From NCBI RefSeq assembly GCF_003627055.1, contig NZ_CP032624.1:372001-436000 (forward strand): a DNA stretch of 64,000 nt, in the 5' to 3' direction. The notes beneath the pieces are model-generated. The model worked only from the letters and a program-made list of their open reading frames with translations, was not told where the DNA came from and ran no database searches. A program made the translations under genes and the position numbers. Source of the stretch: Gryllotalpicola protaetiae. GTDB lineage: Bacteria; Actinomycetota; Actinomycetes; Actinomycetales; Microbacteriaceae. Shown piece by piece: positions 56,524 through 64,000 of this stretch (the stretch's first letter is position 1; every line of letters begins with the position of its first letter).

Positions 56524-57401
56524 CGGAACCACCGCCGCTCCTCAGGCAGCTTCCCGATGGCGATCATCACCCGGTACGCGATCACACTGACGACGGCTGC
56601 GACGACGATCACGGCCGTGCCCTCCGGCGTGGCATACGCCTCACGCCCCTCTGGGCGCGTCGCGAGCAGAGCGAGCACCAGCCACGGCGCCGCGACTCCG
56701 AGCCGCGCGGCGTTGACGACCCAGGTCTGGCGCGCCTGAAGCTCGTTCCTCGTCGCGGCGTCTTCACGCAACGACGCGGCGAGTGCGCGCAGCACCGCCA
56801 CGAGTTCCGTGCCACCGACCTCGCGCGCCATCTTGAGGGTCTCGATGATGCGGTCGCCGACCGGGTCCCCGAGCTCGTCCTTGAGCCGGTCGGCGCAGCG
56901 CGCGAACGCGCCGGTCGCCCGATAGTCGCGACCGAAGCGAGCGAACTGCTCGCGGGTCGCCTCGGGGCCGAGCGTCGCCAAGGCCGCGACCGCTTCCGGC
57001 AGCGCGACGCCGCTGCGCACTGCCGCGACGAGGTGGTCGACGACATCGGGCCACGCAGCCCGGGTCGCACCGCGCCGCGCCATCACCCGCCAGTTGACGA
57101 GCGCCCAGGGTAGCGCCGCGCCGGCGCACCCCGCGGCGAGCGCGAAGCCCGGCACCGTGAGCAGCGCTTCCGCGAGCGCCGCCGCGACGACGCCGGCGAG
57201 GACGGTCAGCACGACGAAGCCGGCGGGCGCGAGCCCCGGGACGCCCGCCCGCAGCAGCCAGGCCCGCAGCCGGTCGCCCGCGGTCACCCGCGACGAGCGG
57301 TCCGCCACCCGCCCCGACCGGCGGGTGGCGGAGACGATGAGCAGCACCCCGGCTGCGAGTGCGCCGCCGAGAAGGGCGCCGGCCCAGGCATCCGTCACCA
57401 T
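56520..57401 (-). CDS. tadB: TadB, type II secretion F-domain protein
   Basis: 293-residue second platform protein of the pilus machine; T2SSF domain around 110-245 (DVVDHLVAAVRSGVALPEAV, KMAREVGGTELVAVLRALAAS). Helices at the N-terminus and two at the C-terminus. ATG 57401 overlaps the tadA stop by 7 nt. Confidence 0.88.
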   Translation of the reverse strand: MVTDAWAGALLGGALAAGVLLIVSATRRSGRVADRSSRVTAGDRLRAWLLRAGVPGLAPAGFVVLTVLAGVVAAALAEALLTVPGFALAAGCAGAALPWALVNWRVMARRGATRAAWPDVVDHLVAAVRSGVALPEAVAALATLGPEATREQFARFGRDYRATGAFARCADRLKDELGDPVGDRIIETLKMAREVGGTELVAVLRALAASLREDAATRNELQARQTWVVNAARLGVAAPWLVLALLATRPEGREAYATPEGTAVIVVAAVVSVIAYRVMIAIGKLPEERRWFR

Positions 57402-58630
57402 GCTTCTGACCGCCTCAAGACAATTGCAGGGTCGAACCCGGCTGCCCGGTACTTCTCGAGTTTCGCCGGGTGCCCGCCCGTGGCCTTCAACTCGCCGCCC
57501 GATCTCTCGAACAGCGCGCTCGCCTCGATGACGCCGGCGTTGACGGCCCCGGACAGCGCGAGGATCTCGCTGACGTACCGCGCACCGCTGCGGTCGAGCT
57601 CGCAGAACACGACGAGGTCGATGCAGGACGCAACTGTGGGGACGATGAACTGCGCGTCGATATTGCGGCCGGCCAGCAGCGGCAGGGTGCTCAGCTTGCT
57701 CAGAGCGTCGCGCGCCGAATTGGCGTGGATGGAGCAGGCGCCAGGCACGCCCGCGTTCAAGGCGAGAAGCAGATCCAGTGCCTCGGCCTCCCGCACCTCG
57801 CCCACGACGATGCGGTCGGGCCGCATGCGCAGCGCCTCTTTGATGAGCCGGCGCAGCGTGATCTCGCCAGAACCCTCGAGAGAGGGCTGGCGGCACTGCA
57901 TCGCGACGACGTCGCGCACCGCGAGGTCGAGTTCGAACGTCTCCTCCACCGTGATCACCCGGTCGGTGCGCCGCGCCGCCGACATCAGCGCGCCGAGCAG
58001 CGTGGTCTTGCCGCTCTGCGTCGCGCCCGAGACCAGCACATTGCACCCGGCCAGCACCGACATGCGCAGGAACTCGGCCGCCTGGCGGCTGAGCGACCCC
58101 AGCGCGACCAGCTGCTGCAGCTCGCGGATGCGGGCGGAGAACTTCCTGATGTTCACAGACCACGCCCGGGTGACGTCGGGGATCACCACGTGCAGCCGCG
58201 AGCCGTCTGGGAGCGACGCGTCGACGAACGGCTGGCTGAGGTCGACGCGCCGGCCGGAGCTCGACAGCATTCGCTCGACGAGGTCGCGCACCTCACCCTC
58301 GGTGAGCACGAGCGGCGTCAGCTCAGCCTTCCCGTCGCGGGCGACGAACACCCGAGTCGGCGTGTTGACCCAGATCTCCTCGACGGAAGGGTCGTCGAGG
58401 TACTGCTGCAGCGGCCCCAGACCACCGACCGCTGCGAGCACCTCGGCCTCGGCCGCCCGCTCGTCGGCGAGCAGGGCCGCCGCGCCGCCCAGCGCGTGCT
58501 CGCTGTACCGCCGCACCTCGTCGCGTGCGATGTCGCCGAGGGGCATCGCAATGGCCCGGTCGGCACCGAACCCGTCTTGGCGCACGCGCTCGCGCACGCG
58601 ATCGGTGATCTGGCGCACGGCATCCGTCAT
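57395..58630 (-). CDS. tadA: TadA/CpaF pilus secretion ATPase
   Basis: 411-residue hexameric ATPase of the Tad pilus. Walker A VSGATQSGKTTLL, Walker B region RIVVGEVREAEALDLLLAL, and the His box CSIHANSARDALSKL. It is the first gene of the operon tadA-tadB-tadC-pilin-tadE-tadE-tadG. No tadZ, rcpC or prepilin peptidase in the window. Start ATG 58630 (MTDAVRQ). Confidence 0.93.
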   Translation of the reverse strand: MTDAVRQITDRVRERVRQDGFGADRAIAMPLGDIARDEVRRYSEHALGGAAALLADERAAEAEVLAAVGGLGPLQQYLDDPSVEEIWVNTPTRVFVARDGKAELTPLVLTEGEVRDLVERMLSSSGRRVDLSQPFVDASLPDGSRLHVVIPDVTRAWSVNIRKFSARIRELQQLVALGSLSRQAAEFLRMSVLAGCNVLVSGATQSGKTTLLGALMSAARRTDRVITVEETFELDLAVRDVVAMQCRQPSLEGSGEITLRRLIKEALRMRPDRIVVGEVREAEALDLLLALNAGVPGACSIHANSARDALSKLSTLPLLAGRNIDAQFIVPTVASCIDLVVFCELDRSGARYVSEILALSGAVNAGVIEASALFERSGGELKATGGHPAKLEKYRAAGFDPAIVLRRSEAW

Positions 58631-58769
58631 GCAGAGCAGGATGCCGGGAACGGCCACCCGCCCGCATAAGTTATCCACAGCGCCGATGCGGCTGCGTCCC
58701 TGAGCCGTTTCTCAGGGTTGCCCCGGAAGACTCGCTGAAGCGCCACGGATAGACTTCCGTCAGCTTCCC

Positions 58770-58851
58770 GCGAGAGTGGTGGAACTGGCAGACACGCAGG
58801 ATTTAGGTTCCTGTGCCGAAAGGCGTGAGGGTTCGATTCCCTTCTCTCGCA
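58770..58851 (+). tRNA. tRNA-Leu (UAG anticodon)
   Basis: 82 nt without encoded CCA. Acceptor stem GCGAGAG/CTCTCGC, anticodon stem CAGGA/TCCTG with loop TTTAGGT giving anticodon TAG, a long variable arm as in class II tRNAs and a T-arm GAGGGTTCGATTCCCTT. TAGACT about 15 nt upstream could be its -10 box. Confidence 0.95.
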
Positions 58852-58885
58852 CGCAGCACTACCGACAGCACACAGCAGGAGAACC

Positions 58886-59584
58886 GTGGTTCACGCCTCA
58901 CTCGTCCCCTGGTTGGATCCAGAGACGATCATCCACAGCGCCGGCCCCTGGGCCCTGCTCGTCGTGTGCGCGATCATTTTCGCCGAGACCGGCCTGCTCA
59001 TCGGCTTCGTCCTGCCGGGCGACACGCTGCTGCTCATCAGCGGCCTGCTCTCATCGCCCGAGAAACTGTTCTTCCACGTGCACGTGTACTGGGTGGCGCT
59101 CGCGATCGCGTTCGCCGCGTGGGCCGGCGGCGAGGTCGGCTATCTGATCGGCAGGAAGACCGGGCCCGCCATCTTCCAGCGCGAGGAGTCGCGGCTGTTC
59201 TCGCGAGAGAACGTCGAGCGCACCAACGCCTTCTTCAACCGGTTCGGCCCCGCGGCCGTCATTGTCGCCCGGTTCGTGCCGATCGTGCGCACGTTCGCGC
59301 CGATCGCTGCGGGCGTCGGCAAGATGGACTACCGCAAGTACTCGCTGTACAACGCCATCGGCGCGCTCGCATGGGGCGCCGGCGTCGTCTACCTCGGGTA
59401 CACGCTGCACTACATCCCGCCGGTGGCGCGCTTCGTCGAGAACTACATCGACCTGATCCTGCTCGGCGCGGTCGTCGTCGCGGTCGTGCCGACGGGGCTG
59501 CACCTGCTGAACGCGCAGCGCAAGTCCAAGCGTGCCGCCGATGCGCCCGCGTCTACCGGGGCAGAGCCGCCAGCAGGGGTGTGA
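58886..59584 (+). CDS. DedA-family membrane protein
   Basis: 232-residue DedA/VTT-domain protein with five to six helices: ETGLLIGFVLPGDTLLLISGLL, the E-x-x-x-G-x-x-x-P-G-D core, and FNRFGPAAVIVARFVPIVRTFAPIAAGVG with the paired Arg. DedA proteins flip lipid carriers (undecaprenyl phosphate type) or affect membrane homeostasis. AGGAGAACC precedes the GTG start. Overlaps the end of rdgB by 32 nt on the other strand. Confidence 0.92.
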   Translation: MVHASLVPWLDPETIIHSAGPWALLVVCAIIFAETGLLIGFVLPGDTLLLISGLLSSPEKLFFHVHVYWVALAIAFAAWAGGEVGYLIGRKTGPAIFQREESRLFSRENVERTNAFFNRFGPAAVIVARFVPIVRTFAPIAAGVGKMDYRKYSLYNAIGALAWGAGVVYLGYTLHYIPPVARFVENYIDLILLGAVVVAVVPTGLHLLNAQRKSKRAADAPASTGAEPPAGV

Positions 59585-60140
59585 CCGCCTCGAAGGCGCG
59601 CGCGCGGTGGCTGACCGCGCTCTTCCGCTCCGGGGCGAGTGCGGCGGCGGATGCCCCGCCCTCACCGTCCGGCAGGAAGATCGGGTCGTAGCCGAACCCG
59701 TTCGCGCCGCTCGCAGTGCGGGCGAGCCGCCCGGGCCAGAGCCCCTCGACGGTCGCCTCGCTGCCGCCCGACACGAGCGCGATCGTGCATGAGAAGTGCG
59801 CGGCACGATTCGCGTCCGGCACGTCGGCGAGCTGGTCGAGCAGCAGCTGCAGGTTCGCGAGGTCGTCGCCGTGCCGCCCGGCCCAACGCGCCGAGAAGAT
59901 CCCGGGCGCACCCCCGAGGATGTCGACGCAGATGCCGGAGTCGTCGGCGAGCGCCGGCAGCCCGGTGTGCGCCGCTGCCGCCCGCGCCTTGATGAGCGCG
60001 TTCTCGGCGAACGTCGCACCGTCTTCGACCGGCTCCGGCCCGTCGTAGGCCACGATCTCGAGCTCGCTCACCCCACGCTCAAGGATCGTCTGGAACTCGC
60101 GCGCCTTGTGCGCGTTGTGCGTCGCGAGGACGACGCGCAT
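59553..60140 (-). CDS. rdgB: Non-canonical purine NTP pyrophosphatase (RdgB/HAM1)
   Basis: 195-residue enzyme that removes ITP, dITP and XTP from the pool. Landmarks: LATHNAHKAREF at the start, ALIKARAAAAHTGLPALADDSG (Asp pair), and FGYDPIFLPDG. The murI-rph-rdgB operon is typical. Start overlaps the rph stop by one base (TGATG). Confidence 0.95.
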   Translation of the reverse strand: MRVVLATHNAHKAREFQTILERGVSELEIVAYDGPEPVEDGATFAENALIKARAAAAHTGLPALADDSGICVDILGGAPGIFSARWAGRHGDDLANLQLLLDQLADVPDANRAAHFSCTIALVSGGSEATVEGLWPGRLARTASGANGFGYDPIFLPDGEGGASAAALAPERKSAVSHRARAFEAVTPLLAALPR

Positions 60141-60886
60141 CAGCCCTCCGCGCCCACGGCGAGCACCGTGCGCTGGATGTCGGCGAGCTCGAGGTTGCCG
60201 AGCAGCGCGAGGTCGAGCAGCGCGTTCAGCTCCTCGCGATCGAACGGCTCGCCCTCTGCCGTGCCCTGCACCTCGATGAACTTCCCGGACCCGGTGACGA
60301 CCACGTTCATGTCGGTCTCGGCGCGCGAGTCCTCGACGTATGCCAGATCGAGCATGGGCTCGCCGCGCACGATGCCGACCGAGATCGCGGACACCGAATC
60401 CTTGAGCGGCTGCGCCTTCTTGCCGATGAATCCGCGCTCTCTGCCCCAGACGAGCGCATCGGCGAGGGCGACATACGCGCCCGTGATCGACGCGGTGCGG
60501 GTTCCGCCGTCGGCCTGCAGCACGTCGCAGTCGAGCACGATCGTGTTCTCTCCCAGCGCCTTGAAGTCGACGACGGCGCGCAGCGAGCGCCCGATCAGCC
60601 GGCTGATCTCGTGGGTGCGGCCGCCGATGCGGCCCTTCACCGCCTCGCGGTCGCTGCGGTCGTTGGTGGCCCGCGGCAGCATCGAGTACTCGGCGGTGAC
60701 CCACCCCTTGCCCTGCCCTGCCATCCAGCGCGGCACCCCGTTCGTGAACGATGCGGTGCACAGCACGCGGGTGTCGCCGAAGCTGATCAGGGCGCTGCCC
60801 TCTGCCTGCTTGCTCCAGCCGCGCTCGATGGTCACGGGGCGCAGCTGCGCGGGCGTGCGCCCGTCGGCGCGGAGTTCATCTGACAC
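60140..60886 (-). CDS. rph: Ribonuclease PH
   Basis: 248-residue phosphorolytic exonuclease that trims the 3' end of tRNA precursors. Patterns: [22 protein letters not shown] with the RNA-binding Arg pairs, [21 protein letters not shown] with the phosphate-binding residues, and [20 protein letters not shown] start. Operon with murI and rdgB. Confidence 0.96.
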   Translation of the reverse strand: MSDELRADGRTPAQLRPVTIERGWSKQAEGSALISFGDTRVLCTASFTNGVPRWMAGQGKGWVTAEYSMLPRATNDRSDREAVKGRIGGRTHEISRLIGRSLRAVVDFKALGENTIVLDCDVLQADGGTRTASITGAYVALADALVWGRERGFIGKKAQPLKDSVSAISVGIVRGEPMLDLAYVEDSRAETDMNVVVTGSGKFIEVQGTAEGEPFDREELNALLDLALLGNLELADIQRTVLAVGAEG

Positions 60887-60900
60887 GGGGAAAAGCCTCT

Positions 60901-61722
60901 CTACCTGGTGGGAAGTTCGATGACGCCCGTCTGCACGAGATCGACGCGGGACACGTCGAGCCCCAGCATCCGGTTCGCCAGATTCTGGAATGCGATGGTG
61001 TCGGCACCGGTCGCCTCGTAGTGAATGCGCGGGTCAGTCGCGCCGTGCCGCTCGAGGCCCTGGCCGACCAGCACCCGGTACACGTCGTTCGCCGTCTCGA
61101 CGTCGCTCGAGACGAGCGAGACGCTCTGGCCCATCACATACGAGATGGCGCCCTTGAGGAACGGGTAGTGGGTGCAGCCCAGCACGAGGGTGTCGACTTG
61201 CGCCTCTTTCAAGGGCTGCAGATAGTCGGATGCCAGGGCGAGCAGCTCAGGCCCGCTGGTGATGCCCGCCTCGACGAACTCGACGAAGCGGGGGCACGCC
61301 TGAGTGAACAGCTCGAGCTCGGGGGCGGCGGCGAACGCGTCCTCGTAGGCCCGCGAGTTGACCGTGCCGACCGTGCCGACCACACCGACACGGCGGTTGC
61401 GAGTGGCGGCGACCGCGCGCCGCACGGCGGGCTGAATCACCTCGACGACCGGCACGTCGTAGCGCTCGCGCGCGTCGCGCAGCATCGCCGAGCTCGCCGT
61501 GTTGCAGGCGATCACGAGCATTTTCACGCCCTGGTCGACCATGAAGTCGAGCACCTCGAGCGAGTAGCGGCGCACGTCGGCGATCGGCTTGGGGCCGTAG
61601 GGCGAGTGGGCAGTGTCGCCGATGTAGAGGATGCTCTCGTTCGGCAGCTGGTCGCGCACCGCGCGCGCCACAGTGAGCCCGCCAACGCCCGAATCGAAGA
61701 TCCCGATCGGTGCATCGCTCAT
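60901..61722 (-). CDS. murI: Glutamate racemase
   Basis: 273-residue racemase making D-glutamate for peptidoglycan. Catalytic Cys in [12 protein letters not shown] and in [23 protein letters not shown] at the N-terminus. First gene of murI-rph-rdgB. The start ATG is 7 nt after TAGACT, divergent from pncB. Confidence 0.97.
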   Translation of the reverse strand: MSDAPIGIFDSGVGGLTVARAVRDQLPNESILYIGDTAHSPYGPKPIADVRRYSLEVLDFMVDQGVKMLVIACNTASSAMLRDARERYDVPVVEVIQPAVRRAVAATRNRRVGVVGTVGTVNSRAYEDAFAAAPELELFTQACPRFVEFVEAGITSGPELLALASDYLQPLKEAQVDTLVLGCTHYPFLKGAISYVMGQSVSLVSSDVETANDVYRVLVGQGLERHGATDPRIHYEATGADTIAFQNLANRMLGLDVSRVDLVQTGVIELPTR

Positions 61723-61729
61723 GACAACG

Positions 61730-61743
61730 AGTCTAGATAGCCT
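61730..61743. promoter_or_regulatory. Back-to-back -10 boxes for murI and pncB
   Basis: TAGACT (- strand, 61735-61730) is 7 nt before ATG 61722; TAGCCT (+, 61738-61743) is 7 nt before ATG 61751. Only 2 nt separate them. Confidence 0.65.
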
Positions 61744-61750
61744 GAGCTTC

Positions 61751-63052
61751 ATGACCGGTTCGACCGCTCTGCTGACCGACCGCTACGAACTCACCATGCT
61801 GGATGCCTCGCTCGCCGACGGCACCTACGCACGGGAATCCGTGTTCGAAGTCTTCGGGCGCCGCCTGCCCCTCGGCCGCCGCTACGGCGTCGTCGCCGGC
61901 ACCGGCCGCCTGCTCGAGCTGATCAACCGGTTCCGCTTCGGCGACGCCGAGCTCGACTGGCTGCGCGCCGAGCATGTCGTCTCTGCGCACACCCTCGACT
62001 GGCTGGCCGACTACCGCTTCACGGGCACCATCACGGGCTACCGCGAGGGCGAGGTGTACTTCCCCGGCTCCCCCATCCTCACCGTCGAGGCGCCCTTCGC
62101 CGAGGGCGTCATCCTCGAGACCCTCGTGCTCTCGGTGCTGAACTACGACTCGGCGATCGCGACCGCGGCGAGCCGTATGGTGCACGCAGCCGCCGGCCGA
62201 CCGATCGCCGAGATGGGCTCGCGCCGCGCGAACGAGGACGCAGCGGTCGCAGCGACCCGCGCCGCCTTCATCGCCGGCTTCTCGGCGTCGTCGAACCTCG
62301 AGGCGGGCCGGGTCTGGGGCATCCCCACCATGGGAACCGCCGCGCACGCGTTCACGCTGCTGCACGACACCGAGGAAGAGGCGTTCCGCTCGCAGGTGGC
62401 CGCGATGGGCGTCGGCACGACCCTGCTCGTCGACACCTACGACGTCGCCGAGGGCATCGAGACGGCGATCCGCGTGGCGGGGCCCGAGCTCGGCGGCGTC
62501 CGCCTCGACTCCGGCGACCTGCCGAAGCTGGTCGGCAAGGTACGCGCCCAGCTCGACGCGCTCGGCGCGACGGGCACGAAGATCACGGTGACCAACGACC
62601 TCGACGAGTACGCGATCGCGGCACTGTCGGCGAGCCCGGTCGACAGCTACGGTGTCGGCACCTCACTCGTCACCGGCTCCGGAGCCCCCGCGGCGGGCAT
62701 GGTCTACAAGCTGGTGGCGCACAAGACCGACGAGGGCGAATGGATTCCCGTCGCCAAGAAGTCCGACGGGAAAGCATCCGTCGGCGGTCGCAAGGTCCCG
62801 ATTCGCCATCTCGACTCGTCGGGAACCGCGACGGCCGAGGTCGTGCACGTTCTGACCACGCGGCCGCCGCGCGATGCAGGCCGCGAGCTGCTCGTGACGC
62901 TGATGGCCGACGGCGAGGCGGATGCCTCGTTCGTCGGCGCCGGCGGCGTCGCCGCCGCTCGCCTGCACAACGCCAAGGCGATCGACGAGCTTCCGGAGGA
63001 GGCGTTCAGACTCGGCGCCGGCGACCCGGCGCTGCACACGCTGTTCGTGTAG
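61751..63052 (+). CDS. pncB: Nicotinate phosphoribosyltransferase
   Basis: 433-residue NAD-salvage enzyme. Core features: [18 protein letters not shown] start, [20 protein letters not shown], the PRPP-binding [16 protein letters not shown], and [10 protein letters not shown]. It converts nicotinate and PRPP to NaMN. Leaderless start. No motif missing. Confidence 0.96.
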   Translation: MTGSTALLTDRYELTMLDASLADGTYARESVFEVFGRRLPLGRRYGVVAGTGRLLELINRFRFGDAELDWLRAEHVVSAHTLDWLADYRFTGTITGYREGEVYFPGSPILTVEAPFAEGVILETLVLSVLNYDSAIATAASRMVHAAAGRPIAEMGSRRANEDAAVAATRAAFIAGFSASSNLEAGRVWGIPTMGTAAHAFTLLHDTEEEAFRSQVAAMGVGTTLLVDTYDVAEGIETAIRVAGPELGGVRLDSGDLPKLVGKVRAQLDALGATGTKITVTNDLDEYAIAALSASPVDSYGVGTSLVTGSGAPAAGMVYKLVAHKTDEGEWIPVAKKSDGKASVGGRKVPIRHLDSSGTATAEVVHVLTTRPPRDAGRELLVTLMADGEADASFVGAGGVAAARLHNAKAIDELPEEAFRLGAGDPALHTLFV

Positions 63053-63070
63053 CTCGGGGCACGCCAGGCC

Positions 63071-63343
63071 TCAGGCCGCGAGCGAGTCGTAGATCTTCTT
63101 GCAGTCGGGGCACACCGGGAACTTCTCCGGATCGCGCCCCGGCACCCACACTTTGCCGCACAGCGCCTTCACAGGCTTGCCCGTCACGGCCGACTCGAGG
63201 ATCGCTTCCTTCTTCACGTAGTGCGAGAACCGATCGTGGTCGCCCTCTTCGATGGATTCGCGCTCCAGCAGCTCCTCGAGCTCGCGGTCGAGTGTCGCGG
63301 TGCTGCCGCCTTCGAGGGGTCCGCCGGGTTCGGAGATGCTCAT
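63071..63343 (-). CDS. DUF3039 family zinc-ribbon-like protein
   Basis: 90-residue protein with the DUF3039 pattern: RFSHYVKKEAILESAVTGKPV, then ALCGKVWVPGRDPEKFPVCPDC KK, with Cys pairs C-x(17-20)-C-x2-C that may bind zinc. Family is actinobacterial and uncharacterised, often near NAD or murI genes. Start 63343 fits TACACT 7 nt upstream; an ATG at 63349 would overlap the box. Confidence 0.88.
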   Translation of the reverse strand: MSISEPGGPLEGGSTATLDRELEELLERESIEEGDHDRFSHYVKKEAILESAVTGKPVKALCGKVWVPGRDPEKFPVCPDCKKIYDSLAA

Positions 63344-63350
63344 GCTCATC

Positions 63351-63356
63351 AGTGTA
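63351..63356 (-). promoter_or_regulatory. -10 box TACACT of the DUF3039 gene
   Basis: On the - strand TACACT (63356-63351) is 7 nt before ATG 63343. Confidence 0.45.
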
Positions 63357-63364
63357 CGAGCGAG

Positions 63365-64000
63365 CTACGCGGCCTTCACCGCGGCGTCCAGCATCTGCGG
63401 CCCGCGTCTGTTGAAGATCGCGCCACCCCCGACCACGCCGCCGGCGAGCCCCAGCGCGCCGACGACCAGTCCGGCCCACAGCGACGCGGTGAACCAGCTC
63501 GGGTCGACGAACACGCCGAGCACGCCGAACACGATCGACGGCGCGGACAGGACAAGGATCACCGTGAGGCTGAACCCCTGCACCACCGCCGCGATCGCGC
63601 CAACGCTCTGCGGCTGCTGGAACGGGCTGTCGCCGGGCTTCGGCACGGGGTAGGGCGCGAGCGTCGAGGTGACGCTCGACAGCCCGAGCCCGACGAACAG
63701 CTCGCACACGGTGACGCCGACCAGCGCGAGCGCGACATGGGCGTCGCCGTAGAAGTACACGGACACCGCGGTGCCGATCACGATGAGCGGGATGCCGATG
63801 AACAGCAGCGGCACGATACGGCCGACACGGTCGGCGAGCCCCGTCGTGCCGGCGACCACGTGCAGCCACACCGCGGTGCCGTCGAAGGCGACGTCGTTGT
63901 GCGCCGCCCAGCCGAGGAACAGCACCATGATCGGCAACGGCAGCAGAGCGGGGTACGTGCCGGGGATCGCATGCACCACGGCGAACGCCGTCAGGATGAT
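63365..64000 (-). CDS. Uncharacterised polytopic membrane protein, 5' end outside window
   Basis: The last 211 residues of a membrane protein; the frame continues past the right edge. Five to six hydrophobic helices are visible (LLPLPIMVLFLGWAAHND, VGRIVPLLFIGIPLIVIGTA, VALALVGVTVCELFVGLG and others). A periplasmic or cytoplasmic loop APYPVPKPGDSPFQQPQS lies in the middle. The layout resembles ABC-2-type permease subunits of actinobacteria, but no motif proves it. Confidence 0.7.
   Translation of the reverse strand: MILTAFAVVHAIPGTYPALLPLPIMVLFLGWAAHNDVAFDGTAVWLHVVAGTTGLADRVGRIVPLLFIGIPLIVIGTAVSVYFYGDAHVALALVGVTVCELFVGLGLSSVTSTLAPYPVPKPGDSPFQQPQSVGAIAAVVQGFSLTVILVLSAPSIVFGVLGVFVDPSWFTASLWAGLVVGALGLAGGVVGGGAIFNRRGPQMLDAAVKAA

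Overview
The window reads as chromosomal DNA of a high-GC actinobacterium, most likely a member of the Microbacteriaceae. Support comes from very GC-rich codon usage, small protein families typical of these organisms (DUF7882, DUF6458, DUF3039, DUF2017), an F420-type oxidoreductase, a RamB/ScfR-type glyoxylate-shunt regulator, the prfB-ftsE-ftsX-smpB gene order, and many genes whose start codon lies 6 to 7 nt after a TANNNT -10 box, as expected for leaderless transcripts.

Layout. 1-4612: a spermidine/putrescine ABC importer (permease cut by the window edge, lipoprotein, ATPase) divergent from an FAD amine oxidoreductase, together a polyamine uptake and oxidation locus. 4702-11525: single metabolic genes (rhodanese, aldo/keto reductase with a divergent AraC regulator, LLM oxidoreductase, membrane-anchored ABM protein, isochorismatase-fold hydrolase with an NCS1 permease, FBP/FusB-type zinc-finger protein). 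11538-16090: glyoxylate shunt operon aceA-aceB with a divergent RamB-like regulator. 16119-25880: DUF7882 protein, hydrolase, GT2-GtrA glycosyltransferase, SulP transporter with an ArsR-type regulator, a membrane-anchored molybdopterin oxidoreductase, MFS exporter, GNAT, VOC and an ion-transporter-superfamily permease. 25918-29350: an AAA+ ATPase/VWA pair. 29445-34665: DUF6458 protein, furA-katG peroxide defence, a membrane protein and an L,D-transpeptidase. 34700-38622: quinone oxidoreductase with TetR, then a CoA-disulfide-reductase-like flavoprotein divergent from an ArsR-arsenate reductase fusion.

38585-47194 looks like accessory DNA. It carries a urate uptake and breakdown operon (uricase, NCS2 permease, HIU hydrolase, acetamidase remnant, AtzH-amidase fusion, PucG-like aminotransferase with a probable 3' frameshift) and a divergent XRE-cupin regulator. 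Wrecked genes border it on both sides: a nucleotidyltransferase-like remnant on the left; a GH25 lysozyme remnant and a serine recombinase remnant on the right, next to ssrA (tmRNA).

47289-54092 is conserved core: tmRNA, DUF308-lipase fusion, clpS, DUF2017 gene, smpB, ftsX, ftsE, prfB. 54130-58630 is a Tad/Flp pilus operon (tadA, tadB, tadC, small pilin-like protein, two TadE-like and one TadG-like protein). 58770-64000 holds tRNA-Leu, a DedA protein, rdgB-rph-murI, pncB, a DUF3039 protein and the end of a membrane protein gene.

Features beyond ordinary gene content include a three-copy family of intergenic palindromic elements, back-to-back leaderless promoters sharing a palindromic -10 box, an over-represented octamer CGGATGCC, and clear operator candidates for the FurA, TetR, ArsR and MFS loci. 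I found no CRISPR array and no intact transposase.
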